Below, in pieces: positions 53,664 to 63,067 of a DNA stretch of 64,000 bases (position 1 is the first letter of the stretch; each line of letters opens with the position of its first letter). The notes beneath the pieces were generated by a model that was not told the DNA's origin, did no database searches, and was given only the letters and a program-made list of their open reading frames with translations. A program made the translations under genes and the position numbers. Source of the DNA: an uncultured Phascolarctobacterium sp. (GTDB taxonomy: Bacteria; Bacillota; Negativicutes; Acidaminococcales; Acidaminococcaceae); NCBI GenBank assembly GCA_949299135.1, contig CASFZG010000002.1, forward strand, positions 99,103-163,102. Direction: 5' to 3'.

Positions 53664-55502
53664 TTGAGAAAATATTTGTTGCCGATGTTTCTGGCAGCGA
53701 TTGATATTATCAGTATTATCACAGCTGCTTTTATAAGCATTTACCTGCGTTTTGACAGCGGAGCAATACCTGCCAACTATCTTAATATGTTGGTTAGCTG
53801 TTTGCCGTTAACTGTTTTAATTTATCTTATCTGCTTTTTGTTTTTTAAACTTTACGGCAGAATATGGCGTTATGCCGGAACTGTTGAGCTTGTAGCAATT
53901 GTTATTGCCTGTGGTTTAGGCAGTACAGTATGGTATTTTGCCTCGGTAGGTATAGGTTCTGTATTGCCTCGGCTTTTATATATCATGACAGGCATACTTT
54001 TAATGCTTTTTATCGGCGGCAGCCGTATGGCGCTGCGTATGTACAGCTATGTGATGAACAAGCCCAAATATAAGGAATTGCAGCGCAAAAAGAACAAAGT
54101 CCTCATTATCGGCGCAGGCGATGCCGGTGCTTTGCTGTTAAATGAAATAGAACATTATCATGTGGCAAATCGTCAGGTAGTTGGTTTTATTGACGATGAT
54201 AAAACCAAAATCGGCAAATCTTTGCAAGGTGTAAAGATACTAGGGAACCGTAACGATATAATAAAGGTTGTAAAAATTGAAGATATAGATGAAATAATAA
54301 TAGCTATGCCTTCAGTGAAAGGCGAAGAAATAAAATCTATTATAAACATATGTAAACAAACAGATTGCAGGCTGACAATAGTTCCCGGGCTTTATGAAAT
54401 ATTGGAAGGCAGTATAAGCATCAACCAGCTGCGCCCGGTTGACGTAGAAGATTTATTGGGACGCGATCCTGTAAAGCTTGACACTACAGCCGTAAAAGAA
54501 TATTTAAGCGGTAAAATAGTGCTTATAACAGGCGCAGGCGGCAGCATAGGCAGTGAAATAGTACGCCAGGTAGCCAAAATGCAGCCTGCTAAACTTTTGC
54601 TTTTAGGCAAAGGCGAAAACAGCATCTATGAAATAACGCAGGAAATGAAAATAGAATACCCGCAGCTTAAAACGGTACCAATTATTGCCGATGTGCGCGA
54701 CAAAGAACGCATAAATGCCATTATGGACTATTTTAAACCGCAGGTAGTATTCCATGCAGCTGCACATAAGCATGTGCCCTTAATGGAATATCAACCCGCA
54801 GAAGCTGTGCGTAACAATATTTTAGGGACTAAAGTAGTGGCTGATGAAGCTGCTGCACACAATGTAGAAACCTTTGTCATGATTTCAACCGACAAAGCAG
54901 TTAATCCAACCAGCGTAATGGGCTGCACTAAGCGAGTAGCGGAAATGTACGTGCAAAGCATGAACAAAAACAGCAATACACGCTTTGTGGCAGTACGTTT
55001 TGGCAATGTGCTCGGCAGCAGGGGCAGCGTAATACCGCTGTTTAAAAAACAAATAGCCAAAGGCGGGCCGGTAACAGTAACCCATGCCGACATGAAACGC
55101 TACTTCATGACGATACCGGAAGCCGGCCAGCTTGTATTACAGGCCGGGGCAATGGCCAAAGGCGGCGAAGTATTTGTGCTTGATATGGGAGAGCCGGTAA
55201 GGATTTACGACCTTGCCAAAGACTTAATAACATTATCCGGCTTAATACCGGATAAAGATATAGAAATAAAAATAACCGGTTTGCGCCCGGGTGAAAAACT
55301 GTTTGAAGAACTGTTAAGCGCCGAAGACGGTACGGAAAAAACAACGCACCGTAAAATCTTTACCGCAAAAATAAAAGAAATAGATAAAACAGAATTAGAT
55401 AAACAAATAGCTGAAATTGTAGAGATAACAGACGGCGATAAAGTGGTTGCCGCGCTGCAAAAGATAGTGCCTACTTATACACCAAACAGGGAAAATATAT
55501 AA
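53664..55502 (+). CDS. membrane nucleoside-diphosphate sugar 4,6-dehydratase (PglF/WbpM/CapD type)
   Basis: The 612-residue protein has four N-terminal membrane helices (about 5-120). A first Rossmann domain follows (VLIIGAGDAGALLLNEIEH near 147), then a catalytic SDR domain (VLITGAGGSIGSEIVRQ near 288, STDKAVNPTSVMGCTKRVAE near 415, with Met-x-x-x-Lys in place of Tyr-x-x-x-Lys). This arrangement matches PglF and WbpM, which turn UDP-GlcNAc into the 4-keto-6-deoxy sugar. The start is TTG 53664 after CAGGGGATTAAA. It is the first gene of the glycan locus. Confidence 0.93.
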   Translation: MRKYLLPMFLAAIDIISIITAAFISIYLRFDSGAIPANYLNMLVSCLPLTVLIYLICFLFFKLYGRIWRYAGTVELVAIVIACGLGSTVWYFASVGIGSVLPRLLYIMTGILLMLFIGGSRMALRMYSYVMNKPKYKELQRKKNKVLIIGAGDAGALLLNEIEHYHVANRQVVGFIDDDKTKIGKSLQGVKILGNRNDIIKVVKIEDIDEIIIAMPSVKGEEIKSIINICKQTDCRLTIVPGLYEILEGSISINQLRPVDVEDLLGRDPVKLDTTAVKEYLSGKIVLITGAGGSIGSEIVRQVAKMQPAKLLLLGKGENSIYEITQEMKIEYPQLKTVPIIADVRDKERINAIMDYFKPQVVFHAAAHKHVPLMEYQPAEAVRNNILGTKVVADEAAAHNVETFVMISTDKAVNPTSVMGCTKRVAEMYVQSMNKNSNTRFVAVRFGNVLGSRGSVIPLFKKQIAKGGPVTVTHADMKRYFMTIPEAGQLVLQAGAMAKGGEVFVLDMGEPVRIYDLAKDLITLSGLIPDKDIEIKITGLRPGEKLFEELLSAEDGTEKTTHRKIFTAKIKEIDKTELDKQIAEIVEITDGDKVVAALQKIVPTYTPNRENI

Positions 55503-55526
55503 ATTTAAGTAAAAGGGGAATAAAAA

Positions 55527-56642
55527 GTGGCAAATACAAGGATTTACTTATCTTCACCAACCATGCACGGAGAAGAACAAGTATATGTAAAAGAAGCCTT
55601 TGATACTAATTGGGTAGCTCCGTTAGGTAAAAACGTAGATGAATTTGAAAAAAGTGTTGCTAAATATGTCGGAGTAAAGGAGGCAGCAGCCTTAAATTCC
55701 GGGACGGCAGCACTGCATATGGCGGTAAAGCTTGCAGGAGTAAAACGTGGCGACATAGTTTTATGCAGTGATTTAACCTTTGCCGCAACAGTAAACCCTG
55801 TAACCTATGAAGAAGGTATACAGGTATTTATAGACAGCGAGCCTGAAACGTGGAATATGGATCCTGAAGCACTGGAGATTGGTTTAAGAAAATATAACGC
55901 TAAAGCAGTTATAGCAGCCAATCTTTATGGCACGCCGGCAAAACTGGATGAAATACAGGCACTTTGCCAAAAATATAACGTAACTTTAATTGAAGATGCA
56001 GCTGAAAGCCTCGGGGCAACTTTAAACGGAGTACAAACCGGAGCCTTTGGCAAATATAATGCCCTGTCTTTTAACGGGAACAAAATAATAACAACATCAG
56101 GCGGCGGCATGTTTTTAAGTAATGATGAAGAAGCGGTAAAAAAAGTACGCTTTTGGTCAACACAAGCCAGAGAAAATTGCCCGTGGTACGAGCATAAAGA
56201 AATTGGCTACAATTACCGCATGAGTAATATTGTAGCAGGTATAGGCAGAGGGCAGATGCTGCATCTTGATGAGCATATAGCACAAAAGAAAGCCATCTAT
56301 ATGCGTTATAAAGAAGGCTTAAAAGACTTGCCGGTTAAGATGAACCCTTATCTGCAAAATAGCAAGCCAAACTTCTGGCTTAGCTGTTTAACAATAAACA
56401 AGGGAGAAAAAGTAACGCCTGAAGATATCCGTCTTGCGCTTGAAAAAGAAAATATAGAATCGCGTCCGATTTGGAAACCGATGCATATGCAGCCGGTATA
56501 TAGGAATAACGATTTTATAACAGCTGGTACAAAACCTTTAAGCGAAGATATTTTTGCAAGAGGAATATGCCTGCCAAGCGATAATAAAATGACGGCAAAG
56601 CAGCAGGACATGATTGTTGGGATTATTAAAGGGTTATTTTAA
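55527..56642 (+). CDS. DegT/DnrJ/EryC1 sugar aminotransferase (PglE-like)
   Basis: The 371-residue PLP enzyme most likely puts an amino group on C4 of the 4-keto sugar made by the dehydratase upstream. It shows ALNSGTAALHMAVKLAGVK near 54 and LIEDAAESLGATLNG near 155. The PLP lysine lies in ALSFNGNKIITTSGGG near 182, followed by KEIGYNYRMSNIVAGIG near 225. GTG at 55527 follows AAAAGGGGAATAAAA. Its order after a PglF homologue and before a PglC homologue supports a bacillosamine-like or related 4-amino-4,6-dideoxy sugar. Confidence 0.9.
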   Translation: MANTRIYLSSPTMHGEEQVYVKEAFDTNWVAPLGKNVDEFEKSVAKYVGVKEAAALNSGTAALHMAVKLAGVKRGDIVLCSDLTFAATVNPVTYEEGIQVFIDSEPETWNMDPEALEIGLRKYNAKAVIAANLYGTPAKLDEIQALCQKYNVTLIEDAAESLGATLNGVQTGAFGKYNALSFNGNKIITTSGGGMFLSNDEEAVKKVRFWSTQARENCPWYEHKEIGYNYRMSNIVAGIGRGQMLHLDEHIAQKKAIYMRYKEGLKDLPVKMNPYLQNSKPNFWLSCLTINKGEKVTPEDIRLALEKENIESRPIWKPMHMQPVYRNNDFITAGTKPLSEDIFARGICLPSDNKMTAKQQDMIVGIIKGLF

Positions 56643-56662
56643 ATATAAAAATAGGGGAAAAT

Positions 56663-57268
56663 ATGTATAAAAGTTTTGTTAAAAGGATTTTAGATATAAT
56701 ATTATCGGTTTTGGCTTTGATAATATTGTCTCCGGTTTTTATTATAGCCATTATTTTGGTGCGCATTAAACTTGGCTCACCTGTTTTTTTCAAACAAGCA
56801 AGGCCGGGAAAGAATGAGAAAATTTTTTATATCTACAAATTCAGGACAATGACGGATCAAAAAGACGCTAATGGAAATCTATTGCCCGATGAAATAAGAT
56901 TAACCAAGTTTGGTCAATTTTTACGTTCTACATCCATTGATGAACTTCCGGAATTATTTAACATTCTAAAAGGTGATATGTCTGTAGTCGGGCCAAGGCC
57001 TTTATTAGTTCAATATTTAGATAGATATAATGAAGAACAGCGGCACAGGCATGATGTAAAGCCAGGCTTAACCGGTTTAGCACAAATTAACGGTAGAAAT
57101 GGCATTAGTTGGGAAGAAAAATTTAAATATGATTTGGAATATATAAAAAATATAACTTTTATAGGCGATTGTAAAATAATATTGCAGACAGTAATAAAAG
57201 TTTTTCAAAGAACAGGAATATCATCTGCGACTTCCGTTACAATGGAAGAATTTAAGGGGAATAAGTAA
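56663..57268 (+). CDS. phosphoglycosyl transferase (PglC-like)
   Basis: The 201-residue protein is a small monotopic sugar-phosphate transferase that starts a glycan on undecaprenyl phosphate. It has one N-terminal membrane helix (KRILDIILSVLALIILSPVF). The family motifs follow: FFKQARPGKNEKIFYIYKFRTM near 49, written here as FFKQARPG and YKFRTM, SIDELPELFNILKGDMSVVG near 91, and GPRPLL. The catalytic Asp-Glu pair is intact. The length matches PglC, not the long WbaP type. It shares one base with the next gene (TAATG). Confidence 0.92.
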   Translation: MYKSFVKRILDIILSVLALIILSPVFIIAIILVRIKLGSPVFFKQARPGKNEKIFYIYKFRTMTDQKDANGNLLPDEIRLTKFGQFLRSTSIDELPELFNILKGDMSVVGPRPLLVQYLDRYNEEQRHRHDVKPGLTGLAQINGRNGISWEEKFKYDLEYIKNITFIGDCKIILQTVIKVFQRTGISSATSVTMEEFKGNK

Positions 57269-57825
57269 TGTTTAAAAGATATTTGCAATTGTTGATGTTG
57301 ATTTTATTGAGAGACGGAAGCAAGCGGGCAGAATATTGTAAAAAAATTGGCTATTTTCATGCCCAGGGAGAATGCTGTTATTTTCAAAATTTTAATTTTG
57401 GAGTAGAACCGCATTTAATTTCTTTTGGCAACAACGTAAAAGTAGCATCTGGGGTAAGGTTTTTGAACCATGATATTTTTGGTGATGTCATTTTATATAA
57501 AAATAAAATGAATTACCATATCAGGCGTGTAGGAAAAATAGTTATAGGCAATAATGTATTAATTGGCAGCAATAGTCTTATTATGTATGATGTTACTATT
57601 GGCGATAATGTTATTATTGCTGCCGGAAGCTGCGTTACTAAAGATATTCCTGATAATTCAATTGTAGCCGGAGTGCCGGCAAGAGTAATAGGAACTTTTG
57701 ATAATTATGAAAAAAAGTTTATGGAAATCACTAAAAATTATCCCTGGCTTGGCAAAGGATATTCGATTTATGATCCGGAGTTAAAAAAACAGCAGGAAGA
57801 ATTTTTTTGGACTGACAAAAAATAA
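57268..57825 (+). CDS. hexapeptide-repeat acyltransferase (Maa/CapG type)
   Basis: The 185-residue protein has left-handed beta-helix repeats (KIVIGNNVLIGSNSLIMYDV, TIGDNVIIAAGSCVTKDI) and ends with PDNSIVAGVPARVIG. That is the classic O-acetyltransferase signature of the Maa/NodL group. It has FLNHDIFGDV near 72 with a likely catalytic His. It would O- or N-acetylate a sugar in the glycan. The sequence turns more AT-rich here. Substrate and position are unknown. Confidence 0.85.
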   Translation: MFKRYLQLLMLILLRDGSKRAEYCKKIGYFHAQGECCYFQNFNFGVEPHLISFGNNVKVASGVRFLNHDIFGDVILYKNKMNYHIRRVGKIVIGNNVLIGSNSLIMYDVTIGDNVIIAAGSCVTKDIPDNSIVAGVPARVIGTFDNYEKKFMEITKNYPWLGKGYSIYDPELKKQQEEFFWTDKK

Positions 57826-57886
57826 TGAATAAAATAACTATATATAGCTATATAAATAAAAAAGTAACTATAGGAGAAATCTTATT

Positions 57887-58669
57887 GTGCATATAATTGA
57901 CAGTGCTAAACGATTAATAAAATACAGCTGGTTGTTACAGGTATTAGTAGAAAGAGATTTAAAAATAAGATACCGGCGCAGTTTTTTAGGTTATTTGTGG
58001 AGCGTATTAAACCCTTTAATGATGATGATTATTTTAACGATAGTGTTTTCTAATATGTTCCGTTTTGATATACCGCAGTATCCGGTATATTTGCTTGCCG
58101 GGCAGCTTATTTTTGGCTTTTTTGCCGAATCAACCAGTATGGCGATGAGTTCCATATTGGGAGGTGCAGCTTTAATAAAAAAAGTTTATCTTCCTAAATA
58201 TATATTTCCGTTGTCCAGGGTGCTGTCAAGTTTTACAAGTATGCTGCTTTCTATGATTGCCTTGTTTATAGTAATCATGGCTACAGATGTAAGTTTCTCC
58301 GTTACGCTGATGTTACTGCCGTGGATATTATTTCAGGTACTTATATTTTGTATAGGTGTAGGGCTTTTGCTTTCGGTATTGGTAGTATTTTTTAGAGACG
58401 TACAGTACTTATATAGTATATTTTTAACAGCTTTTAATTACTTAACACCAATTTTTTACCCGGAAAGCCTTCTTCCCGAATGGTTAAGGGAATTACTTAT
58501 ATTTAACCCTCTTTATAACTACATAAAATTTTTCCGTAAAATAGCTGTGTATGGCGAATGGCCAACGCTGCCGGAACACTTGACATGCCTGGCTTTTACT
58601 TTTGGCATGCTTATAGTTGGCCTATATGTATTTAAAAGAAAACAAAATGAATTTATTTTATATATTTAG
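57887..58669 (+). CDS. ABC-2 type polysaccharide export permease (Wzm)
   Basis: The 260-residue protein has about six membrane helices. Its N-terminus (ERDLKIRYRRSFLGYLWSVL near 20) and the PLMMMIILTIVF stretch are typical of Wzm/TagG permeases that move O-antigen or teichoic acid chains across the inner membrane. The start is GTG 57887 after AGGAGAAATCTTATT. The partner ATPase follows after 9 bases. In a diderm, an outer-membrane carrier is needed beyond this, and it is not in the window. Confidence 0.9.
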   Translation: MHIIDSAKRLIKYSWLLQVLVERDLKIRYRRSFLGYLWSVLNPLMMMIILTIVFSNMFRFDIPQYPVYLLAGQLIFGFFAESTSMAMSSILGGAALIKKVYLPKYIFPLSRVLSSFTSMLLSMIALFIVIMATDVSFSVTLMLLPWILFQVLIFCIGVGLLLSVLVVFFRDVQYLYSIFLTAFNYLTPIFYPESLLPEWLRELLIFNPLYNYIKFFRKIAVYGEWPTLPEHLTCLAFTFGMLIVGLYVFKRKQNEFILYI

Positions 58670-58678
58670 GAGCAAAAA

Positions 58679-59407
58679 GTGGAAAAAACTATAGTTGTTG
58701 ACAATGTTTCCATGCGCTTTAACTTGGCTACGGAACGTGTTGATAGTTTAAAAGATTTAATTATAAAGAAACTAAAATTTCAAAGCGTCAGTTTTGAAGA
58801 ATTTTGGGCATTAAGGGATATCAGCTTTACAGTGGATAAAGGAGAATCCTGTGCGTTAATCGGAGCAAACGGCAGCGGTAAAAGCACGATGCTGAAAATA
58901 ATAAGCGGTATTTTAGCACCAACAAAAGGGCATGTAGAAGTAAACGGCTCCATAGCACCTTTAATAGAATTAGGAGCCGGCTTTGATTATGAATTGACCG
59001 GCAGGGAAAATATTTTTCTGAACGGTGCAATTTTGGGGTACAGTAAAAAGCTGATGCTGGAAAAGTATGATGAAATAGTAGACTTCAGCGAACTGAGAGA
59101 GTTTATAGATGTACCGGTAAAAAATTATTCCAGTGGTATGGTAGCAAGGCTGGGCTTTTCGATAGCAACAATGGTAAAACCGGATATATTGGTTGTAGAT
59201 GAAATACTTGCGGTTGGCGACCAGGCTTTTCAATATAAATGCCATAAGCGTTTGGAGGATATGATGAATGGCGGTACTACAGTATTACTGGTATCCCATT
59301 CAGCGCCGGATATAAAGAGGATATGCCAGAAAGCAGTATGGATAGACAGGAGCAACTTACGGTTTGTAGGCAGTGTTGATGATGCTTTGCAATTATATAA
59401 TGATTAG
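58679..59407 (+). CDS. polysaccharide export ABC ATPase (Wzt)
   Basis: The 242-residue ATPase drives the permease upstream. It has Walker A GANGSGKST near 61, Q-loop/spacer GAGFDYELTGRENIFLNG near 100, signature NYSSGMVARLGF near 147, and Walker B DILVVDEILAVGDQ near 168. It has no C-terminal carbohydrate-binding domain, so chain-end recognition by a Wzt tail is not expected. This form fits the TagH/KpsT type. GTG 58679 follows AGGAGCAAAAA. Confidence 0.92.
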   Translation: MEKTIVVDNVSMRFNLATERVDSLKDLIIKKLKFQSVSFEEFWALRDISFTVDKGESCALIGANGSGKSTMLKIISGILAPTKGHVEVNGSIAPLIELGAGFDYELTGRENIFLNGAILGYSKKLMLEKYDEIVDFSELREFIDVPVKNYSSGMVARLGFSIATMVKPDILVVDEILAVGDQAFQYKCHKRLEDMMNGGTTVLLVSHSAPDIKRICQKAVWIDRSNLRFVGSVDDALQLYND

Positions 59408-59436
59408 CATAACAATACTAAAAGGCAGGTGAAAAG

Positions 59437-60072
59437 ATGAAAAATTTATATATAGTAGGTGCCAGCGGCTGTGGACGCGAAGTGCTGAATATTATTAAAG
59501 ATATTCATGCAATACAAGGCACCCGGTGGAATATAATTGGTTTTTTAGATGATAATCTGCATGCTTTAGAAGGCATTGATTGTGATTTTAAAGTTGTAGG
59601 TACAATTAGTGACTATATTCCGCAAGAAAATGATGTACTGGCTTTAGGTATAGCCAATCCTCAAATTAAAGGAAATTTGGTTAAAATGCTTAAAGAAAAA
59701 GGTGCTGTATTTGAAACAATAATTCATCCGTATGTAGCATTAGGGCGTTTCAATACAATTGGCGAAGGTGCTGTTATATATTCCGGCTTTGGAATGAGCG
59801 TTAATGTACATATAGGCAACTTTTGCACTTTATTAGCTTGTGGTTTAGGGCACGATGTTTCAATTGGTGATTTCTCTACAATTTCCTCATGGTGCAATAT
59901 TATGGGGTATGTAAAAATTGGCAACCGTGTATTTATGGGTGGAAATTGTGCTGTAGCTCCAAATGCTGTTATAGAAGATGATGCTTACGTAGGTGTTGGT
60001 AGTGTTGTTTTGCGCAAGGTAAAAGCCGGCAATAAGGTTTTTGGCAATCCGGCAAAGAGTTTTAATTATTAA
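59437..60072 (+). CDS. NeuD/PglD-like sugar acyltransferase
   Basis: The 211-residue protein has an N-terminal nucleotide-binding half (MKNLYIVGASGCGREVLNII). A left-handed beta-helix half follows (IGEGAVIYSGFGMSVNVHIG, KIGNRVFMGGNCAVAPNAVI) and GNPAKSF closes it. This is the layout of PglD, which acetylates the UDP-4-amino sugar. The usual catalytic His lies in ACGLGHDVSIGDF near 140. It could use an acyl-carrier-protein thioester instead of acetyl-CoA, given the genes that follow. That would be a new donor for this family and is inference. Confidence 0.85.
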   Translation: MKNLYIVGASGCGREVLNIIKDIHAIQGTRWNIIGFLDDNLHALEGIDCDFKVVGTISDYIPQENDVLALGIANPQIKGNLVKMLKEKGAVFETIIHPYVALGRFNTIGEGAVIYSGFGMSVNVHIGNFCTLLACGLGHDVSIGDFSTISSWCNIMGYVKIGNRVFMGGNCAVAPNAVIEDDAYVGVGSVVLRKVKAGNKVFGNPAKSFNY

Positions 60073-60094
60073 TTTACGATTATTTACAAAGAAA

Positions 60095-61189
60095 ATGAAC
60101 TTTTTTAAATTTAAAAACATTAAAATTTCTGGTATAGCAACTGCAGTTCCGGATAATTGTAAGAAAGTGTCTGAAAATAGTTATCTTTTTTCAAATAGCG
60201 AAGCCGAAAAATTTTGCTTGGCAACCGGGATTTATGAAAAATATAATGCATATGGTGTTGGGACTACAACTGCCGATTTATGTGTAGCAGCTGCAAAAAA
60301 ACTTTTTGAAAAATTAAAAATTGATAAAGATACAATAGATGGACTTATTTTTATAACGCAAACACCGGATTATTCTGTGCCTCCTACTTCGTGTGTAATA
60401 CAGCATAGATTAGGTTTGGATAATTGCGGCTTGGTTTATGATTCTAACATTGGATGTACAGCTTTCCCTTTTGGCTTGCAGATGGCTTGTGCTAATATTA
60501 TGGCAGGATGCAAAAAAATATTGCTTTTAGTAGGTGATTCAAATCCTAATATTGTGGAAAATAAAAATACAATTCTATTTGGTAATGCTGGAATTGCCGT
60601 AATAGTTGAAAAAAGCGATGACAGTATTTTTCCTGTTAATATTTGTATTGAAACTATCGGCAGTGGTTATAAAGCATTAATTGCACCTTACGGAATGGAA
60701 AGGCATTCCTTACCTTTTATAGCACAAAAAAGAGGATTTGAATTTGCTGTTTATTATAACAATGCAGTATATATGTCAGGTCCGGATGTATTTACTTTTA
60801 GTATTAAAGATGTTCCTCGTGTAACAAAAGCTTTTTTACAGAAATTTGATAAGAGTGTGGACGATTTTGATTTAATTTCTATACATCAGGCAAATAAAAT
60901 GATTATAGACAATATAGTCAAAAGAATAAAAGCACCTAAAGAAAAAGTTATAAACTCAATAAGTAGATTTGGCAATACGAGAGGAGCAAGTCCAGTAGTA
61001 AATATTTGTGATTATGTAGAAAATAATAATGAGCATAAGGGAGATAAAGAGATATTGATGATATCATTTGGCGCTGGGCTTAATGTAACTATTGCTTCTT
61101 TTGTAATAGATTTATCAATATGTTTGCCCATAATTAAAATTAAAGAAACATATGATGATAATATAAATAGTGAAACGTATTTTAAATAA
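60095..61189 (+). CDS. KAS III-like condensing enzyme, copy 1
   Basis: The 364-residue protein is a thiolase-fold beta-ketoacyl synthase III homologue. The Cys-His-Asn residues are in place: Cys in SNIGCTAFPFGLQMAC near 120, His in ISIHQANKMII near 275, Asn in RFGNTRGASPV near 305. KAS III enzymes join acetyl-CoA or another acyl-CoA with malonyl-ACP. Here it stands beside a second copy, two SDRs and a carrier protein in a glycan locus. The ATG at 60095 fits the family N-terminus (KISGIATAVPDN); its ribosome site is weak. The gene is strongly AT-rich. Confidence 0.85.
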   Translation: MNFFKFKNIKISGIATAVPDNCKKVSENSYLFSNSEAEKFCLATGIYEKYNAYGVGTTTADLCVAAAKKLFEKLKIDKDTIDGLIFITQTPDYSVPPTSCVIQHRLGLDNCGLVYDSNIGCTAFPFGLQMACANIMAGCKKILLLVGDSNPNIVENKNTILFGNAGIAVIVEKSDDSIFPVNICIETIGSGYKALIAPYGMERHSLPFIAQKRGFEFAVYYNNAVYMSGPDVFTFSIKDVPRVTKAFLQKFDKSVDDFDLISIHQANKMIIDNIVKRIKAPKEKVINSISRFGNTRGASPVVNICDYVENNNEHKGDKEILMISFGAGLNVTIASFVIDLSICLPIIKIKETYDDNINSETYFK

Positions 61190-61203
61190 ATAGGAGGATA
61201 TTT

Positions 61204-62304
61204 ATGAGTTATTTTAATTTGAACAATACTAAAATTAAAGCGGTAGCTGCAACGGTGCCGGATGATGTAGAGTATACTACAGATTATAATGAATTATTTG
61301 GCGAAGAACATGTAAAAAAATTTATTATGTCTACCGGTGTGCAGCGCAGATTTACTACGCATAGATTGGGTGTTACTGCATCAGATTTATGCTGTGCTGC
61401 TGCAGAAAAAATATTAACAGAATTAGGTTATGACAGAAGTAAAATAGACGCGTTAATTTTTGCTTCGTCCAGCCGTGATTATATGCAGCCTGTTACTGCA
61501 ACAATTTTGCAGGATAGGTTAGGATTATCTGATGATTGTATGTGTTACGATGTTCCGCTGGGGTGTTCTGCCTATGTTTATGGATTATATTTAGCTGCTA
61601 TGCATATTAATTCCGGATGCCGCAGTGTATTGTTACTGGCTGGTTCAACCGGTGAACGAGTGCCTGATAATTATGTTCCGCAAGAAATACCGATGCTTTT
61701 TGGTAATGGCGGCTCTGCTACTTTATTAGAATATGATGAACATGCTGAGCCTGTTTATGGATTGCTGCGTTCAATAGGGCGCGATTTTAAAATGCTTGTA
61801 TCGCCATTTAGCGGGCAGCGCCATCCGTTTTGGCCAATGGTGCAGCAGTTTGGTTATGAAAAAGCATGTGCATATAGAAATTTATTTCATATGGAAGGCA
61901 TGGATGTTATGCGGTTTTCATTAAAAGAAGTAGTTACTATGATTAAAGATTTTAAGGAACACTTTAATTGTAATTATGATGATTATGAAATATTGGCATG
62001 CCATCAGGCAAACAAACTTATTATTAGTAATCTTGCAAGAAAAATTAAATTTCCGCTTGAAAAAATACCTCTTTCAATAGTTAATTATGGTAATACAGGC
62101 TGCGCTTCAATACCTTTAGCTATTTGTGATCATTATTCTGAAAAAGATAATTCAGAAGTTACGGGCAAGATTTTAACCTGTGGCTTTGGCATAGGTTTAT
62201 CTTTGGGTATTGTAGGAATTAACGTTAGCCCCGAAAATTGTTTTGCCGTTTTTAGGGTTAAAGATAGGTATGATGATGGTTTAAGGTTTGAAGATTATTT
62301 GTGA
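61204..62304 (+). CDS. KAS III-like condensing enzyme, copy 2
   Basis: The 366-residue protein is a second KAS III homologue, with Cys in DVPLGCSAYVYGLYLAA near 122, His in LACHQANKLIIS near 270 and Asn in NYGNTGCASIPLA near 300. It shares its layout with copy 1 (KIKAVAATVPDD against KISGIATAVPDN; matching C-terminal VKDRYDDGLRFEDYL and IKETYDDNINSETYF). A tandem duplication followed by divergence is likely. Both copies keep the active site, so they may act in series or on different starters. ATG follows AGGAGGATATTT. Confidence 0.85.
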   Translation: MSYFNLNNTKIKAVAATVPDDVEYTTDYNELFGEEHVKKFIMSTGVQRRFTTHRLGVTASDLCCAAAEKILTELGYDRSKIDALIFASSSRDYMQPVTATILQDRLGLSDDCMCYDVPLGCSAYVYGLYLAAMHINSGCRSVLLLAGSTGERVPDNYVPQEIPMLFGNGGSATLLEYDEHAEPVYGLLRSIGRDFKMLVSPFSGQRHPFWPMVQQFGYEKACAYRNLFHMEGMDVMRFSLKEVVTMIKDFKEHFNCNYDDYEILACHQANKLIISNLARKIKFPLEKIPLSIVNYGNTGCASIPLAICDHYSEKDNSEVTGKILTCGFGIGLSLGIVGINVSPENCFAVFRVKDRYDDGLRFEDYL

Positions 62305-62312
62305 GGTATGAT

Positions 62313-63065
62313 ATGGATAAGTTTGATTTTAATGGGAAAAAAGTATTAGTTACAGGTGCTTCATCCGGTGTTGGCAGGGAAGTTGCTATTTTACTTAGTA
62401 AAATGGGCGCTAAAGTTGTAATTGTTGCTAGAAGGGAAAGCGAGTTAAAGAAAACAATTTCATTAATGGAAGGCAACATACATTCTTATAGAGTATTGGA
62501 TTTAGCGGATTTTGATAAAATTGTTGAGACTTTTAAAGAACTAGTTTCAATAGACGGGCAAAAATTTGATTGTATTGCACATTGTGCCGGTATAGCAATA
62601 CCAATCCCGTTAAGAAGTGTTTCAATGTCTAATATTGAACAGATTTTTTCTGCAAATACATATTCTTTTATGGCTTTATTAAAATGTGCAGCACAAAAAA
62701 GATTGTTTAATGATGGAGGTGCTATTGTAGGCATGTCATCTTGGGCTGGGGTATATGGACAAGCTGCAAACTCTGTATATGCTGCATCTAAAGGTGCAAT
62801 GGATGCTTTTATGAAAAGCGCTGCAAAGGAACTTAGAATAAGAAATATCAGGGTTAATACTATTTGTCCTGGAGGCATAAGAACAGAAATGCTTGTTAAT
62901 CAGGCTGTAAAAAGTTATGAAGCTAATACAGTAGCAGATTTACCGGATGGATTAATGTTGCCGAAAAAAATGGCTGAAGTTGTTATTGCTTTTCTAAGTA
63001 ATACGATGCAATATATTTCAGGCGTGGCAGTTGATGTTGATGAAGCAAAGAATTGGGAGGGGTGA
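62313..63065 (+). CDS. short-chain dehydrogenase/reductase, copy 1 (FabG-like)
   Basis: The 250-residue protein is a classical SDR: nucleotide loop VTGASSGVGREVA near 14, HCAGIAIPIP near 89, catalytic Ser in GMSSWAGVYG and the YAASK pair near 153-157. After condensation by the KAS enzymes it could reduce the 3-keto to a 3-hydroxy acyl group. The frame opens at GTG 62301, but that overlaps the previous stop and the ribosome site GAGGT. ATG 62313 (MDKFDFNGKKV) is chosen. It overlaps nothing and the next gene starts 2 bases after it. Confidence 0.85.
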   Translation: MDKFDFNGKKVLVTGASSGVGREVAILLSKMGAKVVIVARRESELKKTISLMEGNIHSYRVLDLADFDKIVETFKELVSIDGQKFDCIAHCAGIAIPIPLRSVSMSNIEQIFSANTYSFMALLKCAAQKRLFNDGGAIVGMSSWAGVYGQAANSVYAASKGAMDAFMKSAAKELRIRNIRVNTICPGGIRTEMLVNQAVKSYEANTVADLPDGLMLPKKMAEVVIAFLSNTMQYISGVAVDVDEAKNWEG

Positions 63066-63067
63066 TT

